DNA of 33,597 bases from CAVQCT01 sp964520865 (lineage in GTDB: Bacteria; Zixibacteria; MSB-5A5; GN15; FEB-12): positions 1-33,597 of the forward strand of contig CAZFOY010000040.1 of NCBI GenBank assembly GCA_964520865.1, in the 5' to 3' direction. Position 1 is the first letter of the stretch, and each line of letters starts with the position of its first letter. Below, one piece after another: positions 22,995 through 31,304 of this stretch. The notes below the pieces were generated by a model. It did no database searches, had not been told where the DNA came from, and saw only the letters and a program-made list of their open reading frames with translations. The position numbers were made by a program, and so were the translations under genes.

Positions 22995-23858
22995 ATGAAA
23001 CCTTCCGACTCTCCGGACAGCGCAACACCTCTCGCTTTCGGCCGGACCGACCGGACGCTCGTGCACGCCTACAGCAGTCGGCAACTCGGCAACATGTCGG
23101 TGAGCCGTGGCGACCATCAGGAAGTCCTTGCCAACCGGAGGAACTTCTGCGATTCGCTCGACGTGACTTATGAACGGACGTTCCTGATTCCACAGACGCA
23201 CAGTACCAATATTCTTATTCTCGATAACGACCGACTCCTCGACAACCTTTCTCCGGTCAGACTCTACAACGGCGGCGGGAAGGTGCTTCCCGGAGCATCC
23301 GATGAGGGAACCGTCTGCCGGAGCCCCGAGTGGGAGCAGGGGATCGATGGTGTAATCACCAGGTTGCGGCACCTGTTTGCCATGGTCACCACCGCCGACT
23401 GTGCCCCGGTCGGTTTCCGCGTGGAGGGAACAGAGACGTTCGGTTTGGCCCATGCCGGATTGATCGGGGCGATCAATCGACTACCCGCAAGAATGGTGAC
23501 CGCGATGGTAAAAAGCCCCGGAGTCTCTGCAGACCAAATCCAGGTCTCCATCGGACCGTGTATCCGGAAATGTCATTACGATCTCTCCAGATCCGGGGTG
23601 TGGAAATCAATCGGAGAGACGGTACTCGCCCACTATGGTCGGAGCAACCGCCGGTTCGAGCGAGGTTATTTCGATCTGCCCGGTTTGATAACCGATCAGT
23701 TGGTCGAAGTTGGCATCGAACCCGCCAATATCCACGATTGCGGTATCTGTACCGCTTGTCGGCACGACCTCCTGTACTCCAACTTCATGGCAGGAGATCC
23801 GGAAGCGAAAGCGCGTGAAGGAAGGTTTGCCACTATTCTTGGTTACCGACCTATCTGA
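22995..23858 (+). CDS. pgeF: PgeF/YfiH-like protein (multicopper-polyphenol-oxidase-type, DUF152)
   Basis: A 287-residue member of the YfiH/PgeF family, described as a purine nucleoside phosphorylase/adenosine deaminase fold and, in E. coli, as a peptidoglycan-editing factor. Visible family blocks are TTADCAPVGF (metal-binding Cys), GLAHAG (His), VSIGPCIRKCHYDL, CGICTACRHDLLYSN and the C-terminal AREGRFATIL. The usual HAGWRGT loop is HAGLIGA here, so the conserved Trp-Arg pair is replaced. Residues 1-70 follow the family loosely (TLVHAYSSRQLGNMSVSRGDH). The ATG at 22995 lacks a clear Shine-Dalgarno. It starts 62 bases after the regulator gene, with no strong terminator between, and could be read through from it. 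Confidence 0.88.
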   Translation: MKPSDSPDSATPLAFGRTDRTLVHAYSSRQLGNMSVSRGDHQEVLANRRNFCDSLDVTYERTFLIPQTHSTNILILDNDRLLDNLSPVRLYNGGGKVLPGASDEGTVCRSPEWEQGIDGVITRLRHLFAMVTTADCAPVGFRVEGTETFGLAHAGLIGAINRLPARMVTAMVKSPGVSADQIQVSIGPCIRKCHYDLSRSGVWKSIGETVLAHYGRSNRRFERGYFDLPGLITDQLVEVGIEPANIHDCGICTACRHDLLYSNFMAGDPEAKAREGRFATILGYRPI

Positions 23859-24006
23859 CAGCTAATCAGCAATTTGCCAAATTAGGTCAAAAATAGCCTG
23901 GTTTTCAGAGTAAGAAAATCTACCAAACTATCTCTTTTATTGTGCATCATTGAGCTGTATTCTTGATCTAATTTGTGAAAAGAATCACGTAATCGGAGAT
24001 GCAACT

Positions 24007-25761
24007 ATGAAGAAGATGCTGGCGATAGTGGCTGTTTTGTTAGTCGGAGGCGGGGTATTGTGGCTAAGTTGGTCGCAGTTAATCAATTGGATGCTTCCTG
24101 CAGACAGTCGCCCGGCCGCTATCTCATTCGCAGCAGAAGCAGTCACGGCCGAGCAGGCGGCTCAGGAGGCCGCGGAGCTTGAGAGCAAGTTTGGACAGAA
24201 GTTCGATCATATTACCCGATTTAAAGAAGCCGGGATCCTCGAATACGATGGACCGCAAACCTGCCTGAATTGTCACCAAACCATCACCTACAAGTCGACT
24301 AAGGATAGTAGTGATGTAACAGTGGGCCTTATGCAGAACCTTACTACTTCGGCGCATTATCGCTTCTTTACGACAAGACATCCGAACGTCTACGGCTTCA
24401 ACGGTAAATTGGCCGACAACTTTCCGATGGGCAAAATCAACCGTCCCTGTCCCAANNNNNNNNNNNNNNNNNNNNNNNNNNNNNNNNNNNNNNNNNNNNN
24501 NNNNNNNNNNNNNNNNNNNNNNNNNNNNNNNNNNNNNNNNNNNNNNNNNNNNNNNGCCAACGGTCGCAAGCGCTGGACGCAGGACAGATCTCTGTACGCC
24601 GCCATGTCGGTCGGTCGTCCGACTTCTCAGGACTGTCTGAGGTGTCACCAACACAATTTCGGCGGCGATGTCTACATCGATCCAGCCGATTCGTCGTTTA
24701 TGCCCAGCCAGCTGAACACCGGGACGAACCATCCGCGCGTTCTGCACCCCGGTTCCAAACGCGGCACCCCGTTTTCCCCCACCTGGGATGTCCATGCCGC
24801 CGCCGGTGTGCAGTGCATCGACTGCCATACGACGGAAGGGCATTACATTGCTAAAGGGACTCACACAACGACCATGATGGCGAACGACTTACCTTTTGTC
24901 GAAGTAGCCTGTGAGAATTGCCATGGATCCTCTCCGCATACCGGGAACGCGGACCTCGATGACTATCTTAACGTTCATACGGAGAAGATAGCGTGTCAGA
25001 CTTGCCACATCCCGAGCCTGCAAAAGGACAACGCCACGATGCGGGATTTCAGCAAGCCCGTATTCGAACCGGAGGAAGGGATTTACATCTACGATGACAG
25101 CGTCAAGGCCACGCAGCCGGGAAGCGGGATCGTCTATCGTTGGTGGGATGGGGACGCCACCTTCCTGGGCAATCCGATCGGAGACAACCCGAACGGGAGC
25201 AACCGGTACCGTTTCTATGACGCCAAATTCGTCTGGCCCGAATACAAGGACTTTGACTACGCCGGTTGGTATGAAAAGGTCATGCGTCCGATCGCCCACA
25301 ACGGCAGGCCTTCGAAGCTCTACGCCATGAAACGATTCCAGGGTAAGCAGCATATCGATCTCGCCAACATGACTCCTTTTGGCGGGATGTTCGTTCCGTA
25401 CAACCTGCCGGTTTACTACACCACCGGCGACGCCGACAAAGCGGCCTCAGCCGAAATGCGCAAGAGCATGATGAAGATGATGTACGGGACGATGTTCAAA
25501 TACTACATGATGGACAAGTTCATGTCGTTCATGGGGGCGGACGGCTGGAACACCGGGTCATATGACGATGTGGTCGCCATGAAGCAGGTCGAGCCGCGTT
25601 GGATCCCGACCGATGCCTCGCTTGAAATCAGCCACGCGATCAGAAGAACCGGCGCGCTCGGTTGTGCGGACTGTCACAGCTCGAACTCGGTGCTTGATTT
25701 CAAGCAACTTGGCTATGATTCTTCGGACGTTGCGTCACTGTCGGTCAACCCGCTCCAGTAG
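24007..25761 (+). CDS. Multiheme cytochrome c resembling octaheme tetrathionate-reductase-type cytochromes (interrupted by an assembly gap)
   Basis: A periplasmic, membrane-anchored multiheme protein of at least 584 residues (gap counted as 100 bases). An N-terminal hydrophobic anchor (residues 2-22) precedes six visible CxxCH heme sites: CLNCH, CLRCH, CIDCH, CENCH, CQTCH and, near the end, CADCH. The arrangement SVGRPTSQDCLRCH, WDVHAAAGVQCIDCH, ...VACENCH and IACQTCHIPS matches the octaheme tetrathionate reductase-like (OTR) family. That family has two more hemes in the region replaced by Ns at 24456-24555, so eight hemes are likely; this is inference. A Met-rich segment (25456-25543) follows the heme cluster. 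The frame is kept across the gap, but its true length is unknown. GGAG lies about 7 bases before the ATG. The substrate (tetrathionate, nitrite, hydroxylamine or a metal) cannot be read from sequence. Confidence 0.85.
   Translation: MKKMLAIVAVLLVGGGVLWLSWSQLINWMLPADSRPAAISFAAEAVTAEQAAQEAAELESKFGQKFDHITRFKEAGILEYDGPQTCLNCHQTITYKSTKDSSDVTVGLMQNLTTSAHYRFFTTRHPNVYGFNGKLADNFPMGKINRPCPXXXXXXXXXXXXXXXXXXXXXXXXXXXXXXXXXXANGRKRWTQDRSLYAAMSVGRPTSQDCLRCHQHNFGGDVYIDPADSSFMPSQLNTGTNHPRVLHPGSKRGTPFSPTWDVHAAAGVQCIDCHTTEGHYIAKGTHTTTMMANDLPFVEVACENCHGSSPHTGNADLDDYLNVHTEKIACQTCHIPSLQKDNATMRDFSKPVFEPEEGIYIYDDSVKATQPGSGIVYRWWDGDATFLGNPIGDNPNGSNRYRFYDAKFVWPEYKDFDYAGWYEKVMRPIAHNGRPSKLYAMKRFQGKQHIDLANMTPFGGMFVPYNLPVYYTTGDADKAASAEMRKSMMKMMYGTMFKYYMMDKFMSFMGADGWNTGSYDDVVAMKQVEPRWIPTDASLEISHAIRRTGALGCADCHSSNSVLDFKQLGYDSSDVASLSVNPLQ
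24456..24555. other. Assembly gap of 100 Ns
   Basis: Exactly 100 N characters inside the multiheme cytochrome gene, the conventional placeholder for a gap of unknown size. The real missing sequence may be longer or shorter than 100 bases. The flanks read in the same frame of one protein, so the join order is probably right. Confidence 0.98.
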
Positions 25762-25803
25762 GCGGGCCTTGTCAGATCGGCCGAACTGTTGTATCATGGC
25801 GGC

Positions 25804-26640
25804 ATGAACACGGAACTGGTCTGCCTCAGCCATTTTGCGGCCGAGCCGCATTTCAACATGGCGTTCGATGAATGGATGCTGTCCGAAGCGATTGCTCACC
25901 CCGGGCACATCGCCGTCAGGCTGTATACCTGGGGGAGAGGTTGCATCACTTTCGGATATAACCAACGGCAGGAAACAGCCGTCAATGTGGAGCAATTGGG
26001 CAATACCCCGCTGATTCGGCGAATCACCGGGGGGCGGGCGCTGCTTCATGATCCGAGCGAGCTAACTTATTCCGTTGCAATGCACGAGTCGGCCGGATCT
26101 GACGTGTCTCAACTTGGCTCCGTTACGGCAAGCTCAGGTATCCTCGCCGGAATCCTGGTAGACTTCCTCCGACGGATCGGCATTCAGTCCGACTATGCAC
26201 GGCAATCGACACATGGGAACGGGCGTCCGGAATTTTTCCACAAAGCGCCCTGTTTTGCTTCGCACGCAAGACACGAGGTCATTTCTGATCGAGGGAAACT
26301 CATCGCTTCGGCACAGCGGCGTATAGACGGCGCCATTTTGCAGCATGGCGCAATCAAGATCGGTGGCGTGTCGGCCCACCCGGCGCTGCCGCTTCCCGAC
26401 GGTAACCAGTTACCTGCAAATAAATTAGTATCGGTGGACGAGACGCAGTTCCTACGTTTCAAACAGATCTTTTTTGCCGCATTTTCCGATTATTTTGGAC
26501 TGCCTCCGGGGGAGGGAAGGATCGAAGGCGAAGCGCAGGAGCAGATTCGTCGACGGGCCGATCGCATCAAAGAAAATCCTGTCGCACGCCGCGATTATTT
26601 TAAACAGAGCAGTGCGCAAACGAGTCTATTAGATGCGTGA
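25804..26640 (+). CDS. Lipoate-protein ligase A-like (BPL/LplA/LipB) protein
   Basis: A 278-residue protein of the biotin/lipoate attachment superfamily, which transfers lipoyl or octanoyl groups to a lysine of acceptor proteins. MAFDEWML near residue 19 and TWGRGCITFGYNQ match the LplA N-terminus. LIRRITGGRALLHDPSELTYSVAM is the nucleotide/lipoate-binding motif. GKLIASAQRRIDGAILQHGAI, with the conserved lysine of GKL, is the catalytic block. ATG 25804 gives MNTELVC; a TTG at 25789 would add five residues. The Shine-Dalgarno is weak for both. It begins 42 bases after the cytochrome gene, probably co-transcribed, but no lipoyl-domain acceptor lies in the window. Ligase versus octanoyltransferase (LipM-like) activity cannot be settled. 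Confidence 0.87.
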   Translation: MNTELVCLSHFAAEPHFNMAFDEWMLSEAIAHPGHIAVRLYTWGRGCITFGYNQRQETAVNVEQLGNTPLIRRITGGRALLHDPSELTYSVAMHESAGSDVSQLGSVTASSGILAGILVDFLRRIGIQSDYARQSTHGNGRPEFFHKAPCFASHARHEVISDRGKLIASAQRRIDGAILQHGAIKIGGVSAHPALPLPDGNQLPANKLVSVDETQFLRFKQIFFAAFSDYFGLPPGEGRIEGEAQEQIRRRADRIKENPVARRDYFKQSSAQTSLLDA

Positions 26641-26668
26641 TACCCGGGGCTGCCGGGGAAAAAATCGC

Positions 26669-26698
26669 TTGACTTTCCGGCCGCCCAATCGGTATCTT
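26669..26698 (+). promoter_or_regulatory. Candidate promoter for the TonB-dependent receptor operon
   Basis: TTGACT at 26669-26674, an 18-base spacer, and TATCTT at 26693-26698, 29 bases after the lipoate-ligase-like stop. This is one of the best promoter candidates in the window and predicts a 5' leader of about 200 bases before the ATG at 26909. Confidence 0.5.
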
Positions 26699-26716
26699 CG
26701 AGTTTTGTTGAAATAA

Positions 26717-26771
26717 ATGAAGGAGAGACACTTAGACGTAATGTTAATTCTGATATAGGTTGGGAATTAAC
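26717..26771 (+). promoter_or_regulatory. Leader region: 13-codon reading frame and inverted repeat
   Basis: ATG at 26717 opens a 13-residue frame (MKERHLDVMLILI) ending TAG at 26756-26758, without a Shine-Dalgarno. Overlapping its end, GTTAATTC (26743-26750) and GAATTAAC (26764-26771) form a perfect 8-bp inverted repeat with a 13-base loop. Either a hairpin in the mRNA or a protein-binding palindrome is possible; no known riboswitch was recognised. Confidence 0.3.
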
Positions 26772-26908
26772 TTGCCTGTTCTCCCTCACTAAGCTCAAGT
26801 CTTTGACGCGTAATTTGTTGATTGGGTAGGTACGTTCGCTTCATCTCACCGCCGAAAGTCGAACGAGTATGGCAAAAAGTATTTCTTATACATCCAGGAG
26901 GATTCGAT

Positions 26909-29900
26909 ATGCAAAGAACCGGTAAGCAACGTTTGGCATGCCTGCTGTTGCTACTAACGTGTACTCTCGCTTTGCCTATAAATCTCTTCGCGGCCGCGAC
27001 CGGTACGATCAGGGGTACGATTACAGATAAAGAGACCGGCGAACCGGTGATTGGTGCGTCAGTACAGATCGTGGGAACGACGCGCGGCGCCCAGACCGAT
27101 TTCGATGGTAAGTACACTATTCCCCAGGTCGAACCGGGAACGTACAGTATCAAGATTTCGAGTCTCGAGTACAACACCGTGAACGTCACCGGTGTCGTGG
27201 TCAACGCCGACCTCGTCAGCGAGGTGACTCAGCAGATGACGAAGAAGGTTTCGGAACTCGACGTTCAGATCACGGTAAAGGGAGAGCGGGAAATCATCGA
27301 CAAGCGTATCACCGAAAGCCAGGTCACCATCGACAAGCAGACGATCGAACGTCAGCCGGTGACCACGGTGGACGAACTCCTGAAATCCGTCAGTGGTGTG
27401 GTTACGAACAGCCAGGGTGAAGTGTTCATCCGCGGCGGCCGCGCCGGTGAGGTCAGTTACATTATGGACGGCGTGCCGATCGGCGACCCGCTCGGCGGAC
27501 TCGGTCAGGCCGGTGCGAACCTCTCGCTCGTGTCCGGTTCGATTCAGGAATTCACCGTTATCAAAGACGGATTCGATCCTGAGTACGGCGATGCCCTTTC
27601 CGGTATCGTGAAGATCACGACCCAGACCGGCTCCAAGGATGTCCGTCGCATCAACGCCCAGTACATCACCGATGACTTCGGTAACAAGTCCCTGGACAAG
27701 TATTCGAATAATCACGACTTTTATCGTTTTTCGATAAGCGGACCGGATCCGATTCTTCGCGACAAGATCCTTCCGGCCCTCGGTATCAACAGCCTCGAAA
27801 ACAAGGAACTGACGTATTATCTGTACGCCGAAGTTGACAAGACCGACGGCGCCCATCAGTATGGCAATTACGATACCCCGCTTACACACGCCCGCAACGC
27901 TTCGTTTAACCTGCTCGGACTCGGTATCCCGGAGCGCGATTACAATCGCTACTTCTGGATGACCAACATCAAGTTCCGTCCGACCCAGAACATGAAGCTG
28001 ATTTTCTCTTACAAGAACACGGTCACCAAACAGACCCTGTTCGATTGGGCCTATCGGTATTCGGCCGAGACTGCTCCGCTGCAGACGGAGAAATGGAACT
28101 CCGCGTCGGTCGAAATCTCGCAGGCGCTCAACAAGAATATGAACTATGAGGCGGTTCTCTCTTACTCGGAAAATGGGCTCACTCAGAAGCCGAGCGATCC
28201 GAACAACCCGGGCCATGGGCTCAATCCCGACCAGATCCCGCTCAACTATCAGTGGGAAAGCTACGACGATCTGAATCACAACGGCAAGTACGACGCTCCC
28301 GAACCGATCGTGAACCTCTTTCCGGACACGATGGAGTACGGCACCAATTATTCAGGACCGGCCTTCACCCGGGGCGAGGCGTACGCGATCGACCAGAACG
28401 TCCAGGGATCGACCATCGACCCGACCAACTTCCGCTTCAACAGCAACAACTACGTGGATAACCTCGAGAGCGAGCCGTTTGTCGATCTGAACGGCAACGG
28501 TGTGTGGGATCGTGGTGACTATCTTCACGATGTCAACGGCAACGGCAAGCTCGATTCCAACCTCGTCTCGCACATTAATAAGAGAACCGACGAACCTTAT
28601 ATCGACGGCGATTCGGTGATCGGCGAGCCGTTTAAGGATGTCAACAACAACGGTGTGTACGACCAGGGAATAGACATTTTTATCAGGTCGGTCGGACCGG
28701 ACAATATGGACCTCAACCACGATGGTCGGCACAACGGTCCCAACGATCCGTGGGAGCCGGGAATTCCGTTTGTCGATCGTAACGGCAACGGACTCTACGA
28801 TGCTCCGAACGGCGTATATGATACCGGCGAACCGTTTGTCGACTTGAACGGCAATGGAGTACATGACGCCGGCGGAAACTCGACATTCTATGATCCGGGG
28901 AGCTTCAGTTCGTCGGCTACCTGGCACTATCGAAATACGAAAACGTATCGCGGAGAAGGCAAGCTCTTCTGGCAGCTCGGGAACCACGAGTTGAAACTCG
29001 GCGGATCAATCAAACAGGAAGACTTTATTTACCAGGAAATTCAGCAGCCTTATTTGCCGTACAACGGCCGTCCCGATGGCGGACCGTACCCCGATCGCGG
29101 ATCTTTCCGTGACATGTTCGGCTATGCTCCCTGGAGCGGATCGGTCTATTTTCGCGACAAACTGGAATACGGTTCCATGATCGCGAACCTCGGACTCCGC
29201 TGGGATTTCTTCCTGCAGGACAAGAACAAGCTTATCGATGTCGCTCGTAACGACGACCTCGGTTCCGGCATCATTCTCGGTGACCGCGAAAAGGTATCCC
29301 CCCGTATCGGATTCTCGTACCCGATTTCGGACAAGGCGAAAGTGCACTTCAACTATGGTCACTTTTACCAGCGCCCGAGTCTCCTGTACATGTACGAGCG
29401 TAATACGACTTCGGTCAACCTGAACACGGTGGTCGGAAACTATAACCTCGATTATCAAAAGACTATTCAGTATTCATTCGGTGTGAAGTACGCCATGAGC
29501 GAGAACTACTCGGTCGATATTTCCGGTTACTTCAAGGATGAATTCGATAAGATCAACAGCAAGTCGGTTCGTGTCGGCGGGCTCACCCGTCAGCAGTACC
29601 AGAACAGTGACTACGGTCGCAGCCGTGGGTTCGAGCTGACTCTGGAGAAACGCGGCGGAGGATACGTCAACGGCCAGTTGAGTTACACCTACGCGTACGC
29701 CTACGGTAAGGCGTCTCAGACCAACACGAACTATTTGAGCGACTTCGAACTCGGACGGGATCCGCTCGATGAAGCCCCGCTGGACAACGATATTCGTCAC
29801 AGCCTCAAGTCGAGCATTCAGTTCTATGTTCCATCGAATGTCCGGCCGCGTCTGTTCGGTATTCCGATCATGAACGGCTGGTCGATGGACATTCAGACCA

Positions 29901-30247
29901 TTATTGAGAGCGGACTTCCCTTCACGCCCGATCAGACCTATCCGGACCTGACCACGGCGCAGGGTGAGAATATCCAGCGCAACTCGTTGCGTATGCCCTC
30001 GACTATCAACTTCGACGTTCGTTTCTCGAAAGACTTCCGGGTGTTCGGGATGAGCAACAGCTTCATCCTCTGGGTGGAAAACGTGTTCGACAACAAGAAC
30101 GTCAACAGCGTCTATGCAAACACCGGTCGTCCCGACACGCAGAACAACCAGAGCGGTGTGGTTATGGGCGGAACGTCGTATCAGGACAACCCGTCCAACT
30201 ACAACTACGGCCGTCAGATCCGGGTCGGTGTCGAGGTCAACCTGTAA
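26909..30247 (+). CDS. TonB-dependent receptor with N-terminal carboxypeptidase-regulatory-like domain and inserted calcium-motif repeats
   Basis: An outer membrane receptor/transporter of 1112 residues. A signal peptide covers about residues 1-27. A carboxypeptidase-regulatory-like beta-sandwich follows (GTIRGTITDKETGEPVIGASVQI to ~110), then a plug domain (TTVDELLKSVSGVVTNSQGEVFIRGGRAGEVSYIMDGVPIGDPLGG), then a large beta-barrel ending in GRQIRVGVEVNL. Such SusC/OmpA-like receptors import large substrates with TonB energy. At about residues 450-656 the barrel carries an insertion with seven Asp/Asn-Gly-rich DxNxNG-type motifs. The ATG at 26909 has AGGAGG (26896-26901) at ideal spacing; an upstream TTG at 26822 lacks this and would bury the signal peptide. 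It heads a unit with the PorV-like and lipoprotein genes. The substrate is unknown. Confidence 0.93.
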   Translation: MQRTGKQRLACLLLLLTCTLALPINLFAAATGTIRGTITDKETGEPVIGASVQIVGTTRGAQTDFDGKYTIPQVEPGTYSIKISSLEYNTVNVTGVVVNADLVSEVTQQMTKKVSELDVQITVKGEREIIDKRITESQVTIDKQTIERQPVTTVDELLKSVSGVVTNSQGEVFIRGGRAGEVSYIMDGVPIGDPLGGLGQAGANLSLVSGSIQEFTVIKDGFDPEYGDALSGIVKITTQTGSKDVRRINAQYITDDFGNKSLDKYSNNHDFYRFSISGPDPILRDKILPALGINSLENKELTYYLYAEVDKTDGAHQYGNYDTPLTHARNASFNLLGLGIPERDYNRYFWMTNIKFRPTQNMKLIFSYKNTVTKQTLFDWAYRYSAETAPLQTEKWNSASVEISQALNKNMNYEAVLSYSENGLTQKPSDPNNPGHGLNPDQIPLNYQWESYDDLNHNGKYDAPEPIVNLFPDTMEYGTNYSGPAFTRGEAYAIDQNVQGSTIDPTNFRFNSNNYVDNLESEPFVDLNGNGVWDRGDYLHDVNGNGKLDSNLVSHINKRTDEPYIDGDSVIGEPFKDVNNNGVYDQGIDIFIRSVGPDNMDLNHDGRHNGPNDPWEPGIPFVDRNGNGLYDAPNGVYDTGEPFVDLNGNGVHDAGGNSTFYDPGSFSSSATWHYRNTKTYRGEGKLFWQLGNHELKLGGSIKQEDFIYQEIQQPYLPYNGRPDGGPYPDRGSFRDMFGYAPWSGSVYFRDKLEYGSMIANLGLRWDFFLQDKNKLIDVARNDDLGSGIILGDREKVSPRIGFSYPISDKAKVHFNYGHFYQRPSLLYMYERNTTSVNLNTVVGNYNLDYQKTIQYSFGVKYAMSENYSVDISGYFKDEFDKINSKSVRVGGLTRQQYQNSDYGRSRGFELTLEKRGGGYVNGQLSYTYAYAYGKASQTNTNYLSDFELGRDPLDEAPLDNDIRHSLKSSIQFYVPSNVRPRLFGIPIMNGWSMDIQTIIESGLPFTPDQTYPDLTTAQGENIQRNSLRMPSTINFDVRFSKDFRVFGMSNSFILWVENVFDNKNVNSVYANTGRPDTQNNQSGVVMGGTSYQDNPSNYNYGRQIRVGVEVNL
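28259..28878 (+). repeat. DxNxNG-type calcium-motif repeat region inside the TonB-dependent receptor
   Basis: Seven motifs of the form D-x-N/D-x-N/D-G-x-x-D/N are encoded here: DLNHNGKYD, DLNGNGVWD, DVNGNGKLD, DVNNNGVYD, DLNHDGRHN, DRNGNGLYD and DLNGNGVHD. Several are preceded by EPFVD or IPFVD. At DNA level three copies of a 26-base unit starting CCGTTTGTCGA (28475, 28766, 28832) are nearly identical, consistent with internal duplication. The pattern resembles EF-hand, dockerin or thrombospondin type-3 calcium loops. Confidence 0.85.
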
Positions 30248-30298
30248 GCACGACAAGATGCGATAGAGTATAACGACATGAGAATAAACGAGGACAGT

Positions 30299-31288
30299 AT
30301 GTATTTGGCAAGATTCCGGTTCACACCCGGCCGATCGATCCTGAGGCGCGGCGGCGCCCTGGCGATCGCAGCGTTGCTCCTGCTGGCCGCCTTTGGGCTG
30401 CCGGCACAGGTGCACGCCCAGGCCAAGGTGGGAACCACCGGTGCGCAATTCCTTGAACTGGGTGTTTCCGCCCGGGCGATGGGAATGGCTGAAGCGTTTA
30501 CGGCGACATCCGATGATATCGCAAGCGTTTACTACAACCCGGCCGGTCTCGTTCGGCTTTACGGACGGGAGGCACAGGCGACCTACGTTAGTATGCCGGC
30601 CGACGTAAGCTACTACTATGGAGCGGTGGGAATGCCTCTCGAATCGATCGGTGGCGTGCTCGGTATAGGGCTCTATACGCTGACTTCCGGCGATATGCAG
30701 GTCCGTACCTACGAGATGGCGCCCGATGGCAACGGCCAGACCTTCTCATGGAACGATTTCGCCGCATCGGTTAGTTACGGACGTTATCTTACCGATCGTT
30801 TCTCGGTCGGCTTCACGGTCAAATACATTGGCGAATACAGCTACGATATTTCCGCTTCGGGATGGTCGGCCGACGTCGGTACGAACTACGATACCGGCTT
30901 CCGCGGCTTCCGTATCGGAATGGTCATCACCAATTTCGGTCCTGATCTCAAGATGGAAAGCAAGGCGTATCCGCTGCCGATCAATTTCAAGTTCGGTGGC
31001 TGTATCAACGTGATCGACAACCAGGACAATGTGCTGACGTTCGCCGCCGAGGGTTCGCACCCTTCGGATAACCTTGAGAAATACAATACCGGGTTCGAAT
31101 ACAGTTTCAAGAGCCATCTCATCCTCCGGTTGGGTGAACGGTTCAACTACGACAGCGATGGTTTCACGGCCGGTGCCGGTTTCCGCATCCCCCTCGGTGG
31201 GGACAGGGACATGCAGGTCGACTACGCCTATCAGGATTTTGGAGTCCTGACCGAGGTCCATCGCGTTAGCATGTCAATAGCATTCTAA
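30299..31288 (+). CDS. PorV/PorQ-like outer membrane barrel protein
   Basis: A 329-residue outer membrane protein. A signal peptide with a long hydrophobic core (ALAIAALLLLAAFGLPAQVHA) is followed by the PorV/PorQ family's opening block GTTGAQFLELGVSARAMGMAEAFTATSDDIASVYYNPAGLVRL. Amphipathic strands follow and the last residues are SMSIAF, with a terminal Phe typical of outer membrane barrels. PorV takes part in type IX secretion in Bacteroidetes, where it shuttles cargo; many FCB bacteria have paralogues with undefined roles. The ATG at 30299 has GAGGA 4 bases upstream; ATG 30278 (seven residues longer) is the alternative. It lies 51 bases after the receptor gene and 16 before the lipoprotein gene, so all three are likely one operon. 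Confidence 0.85.
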   Translation: MYLARFRFTPGRSILRRGGALAIAALLLLAAFGLPAQVHAQAKVGTTGAQFLELGVSARAMGMAEAFTATSDDIASVYYNPAGLVRLYGREAQATYVSMPADVSYYYGAVGMPLESIGGVLGIGLYTLTSGDMQVRTYEMAPDGNGQTFSWNDFAASVSYGRYLTDRFSVGFTVKYIGEYSYDISASGWSADVGTNYDTGFRGFRIGMVITNFGPDLKMESKAYPLPINFKFGGCINVIDNQDNVLTFAAEGSHPSDNLEKYNTGFEYSFKSHLILRLGERFNYDSDGFTAGAGFRIPLGGDRDMQVDYAYQDFGVLTEVHRVSMSIAF

Positions 31289-31304
31289 GAGGAAACCGGA
31301 GATA

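Noticed and set aside
26644..26665. GC-rich hairpin followed by an A run after the lipoate-ligase-like gene
   Set aside because: The run after the stem is A rather than T on the + strand, and no minus-strand gene ends there, so it is not a credible terminator.
27059..28279. Minus-strand open frame of 406 codons
   Set aside because: Antisense to the TonB-dependent receptor's plug and first barrel region; the Val/Arg/Asp-rich translation shows no family features.
28259..28878. CRISPR-like repetition
   Set aside because: The repeats are in frame, imperfect and encode Asp/Asn-Gly motifs within an open reading frame; spacing is irregular and there are no unique spacers of constant length.
29474..30448. 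Minus-strand open frame of 324 codons
   Set aside because: Antisense to the receptor's C-terminus and the start of the PorV-like gene; it also crosses their intergenic region without any start signals.
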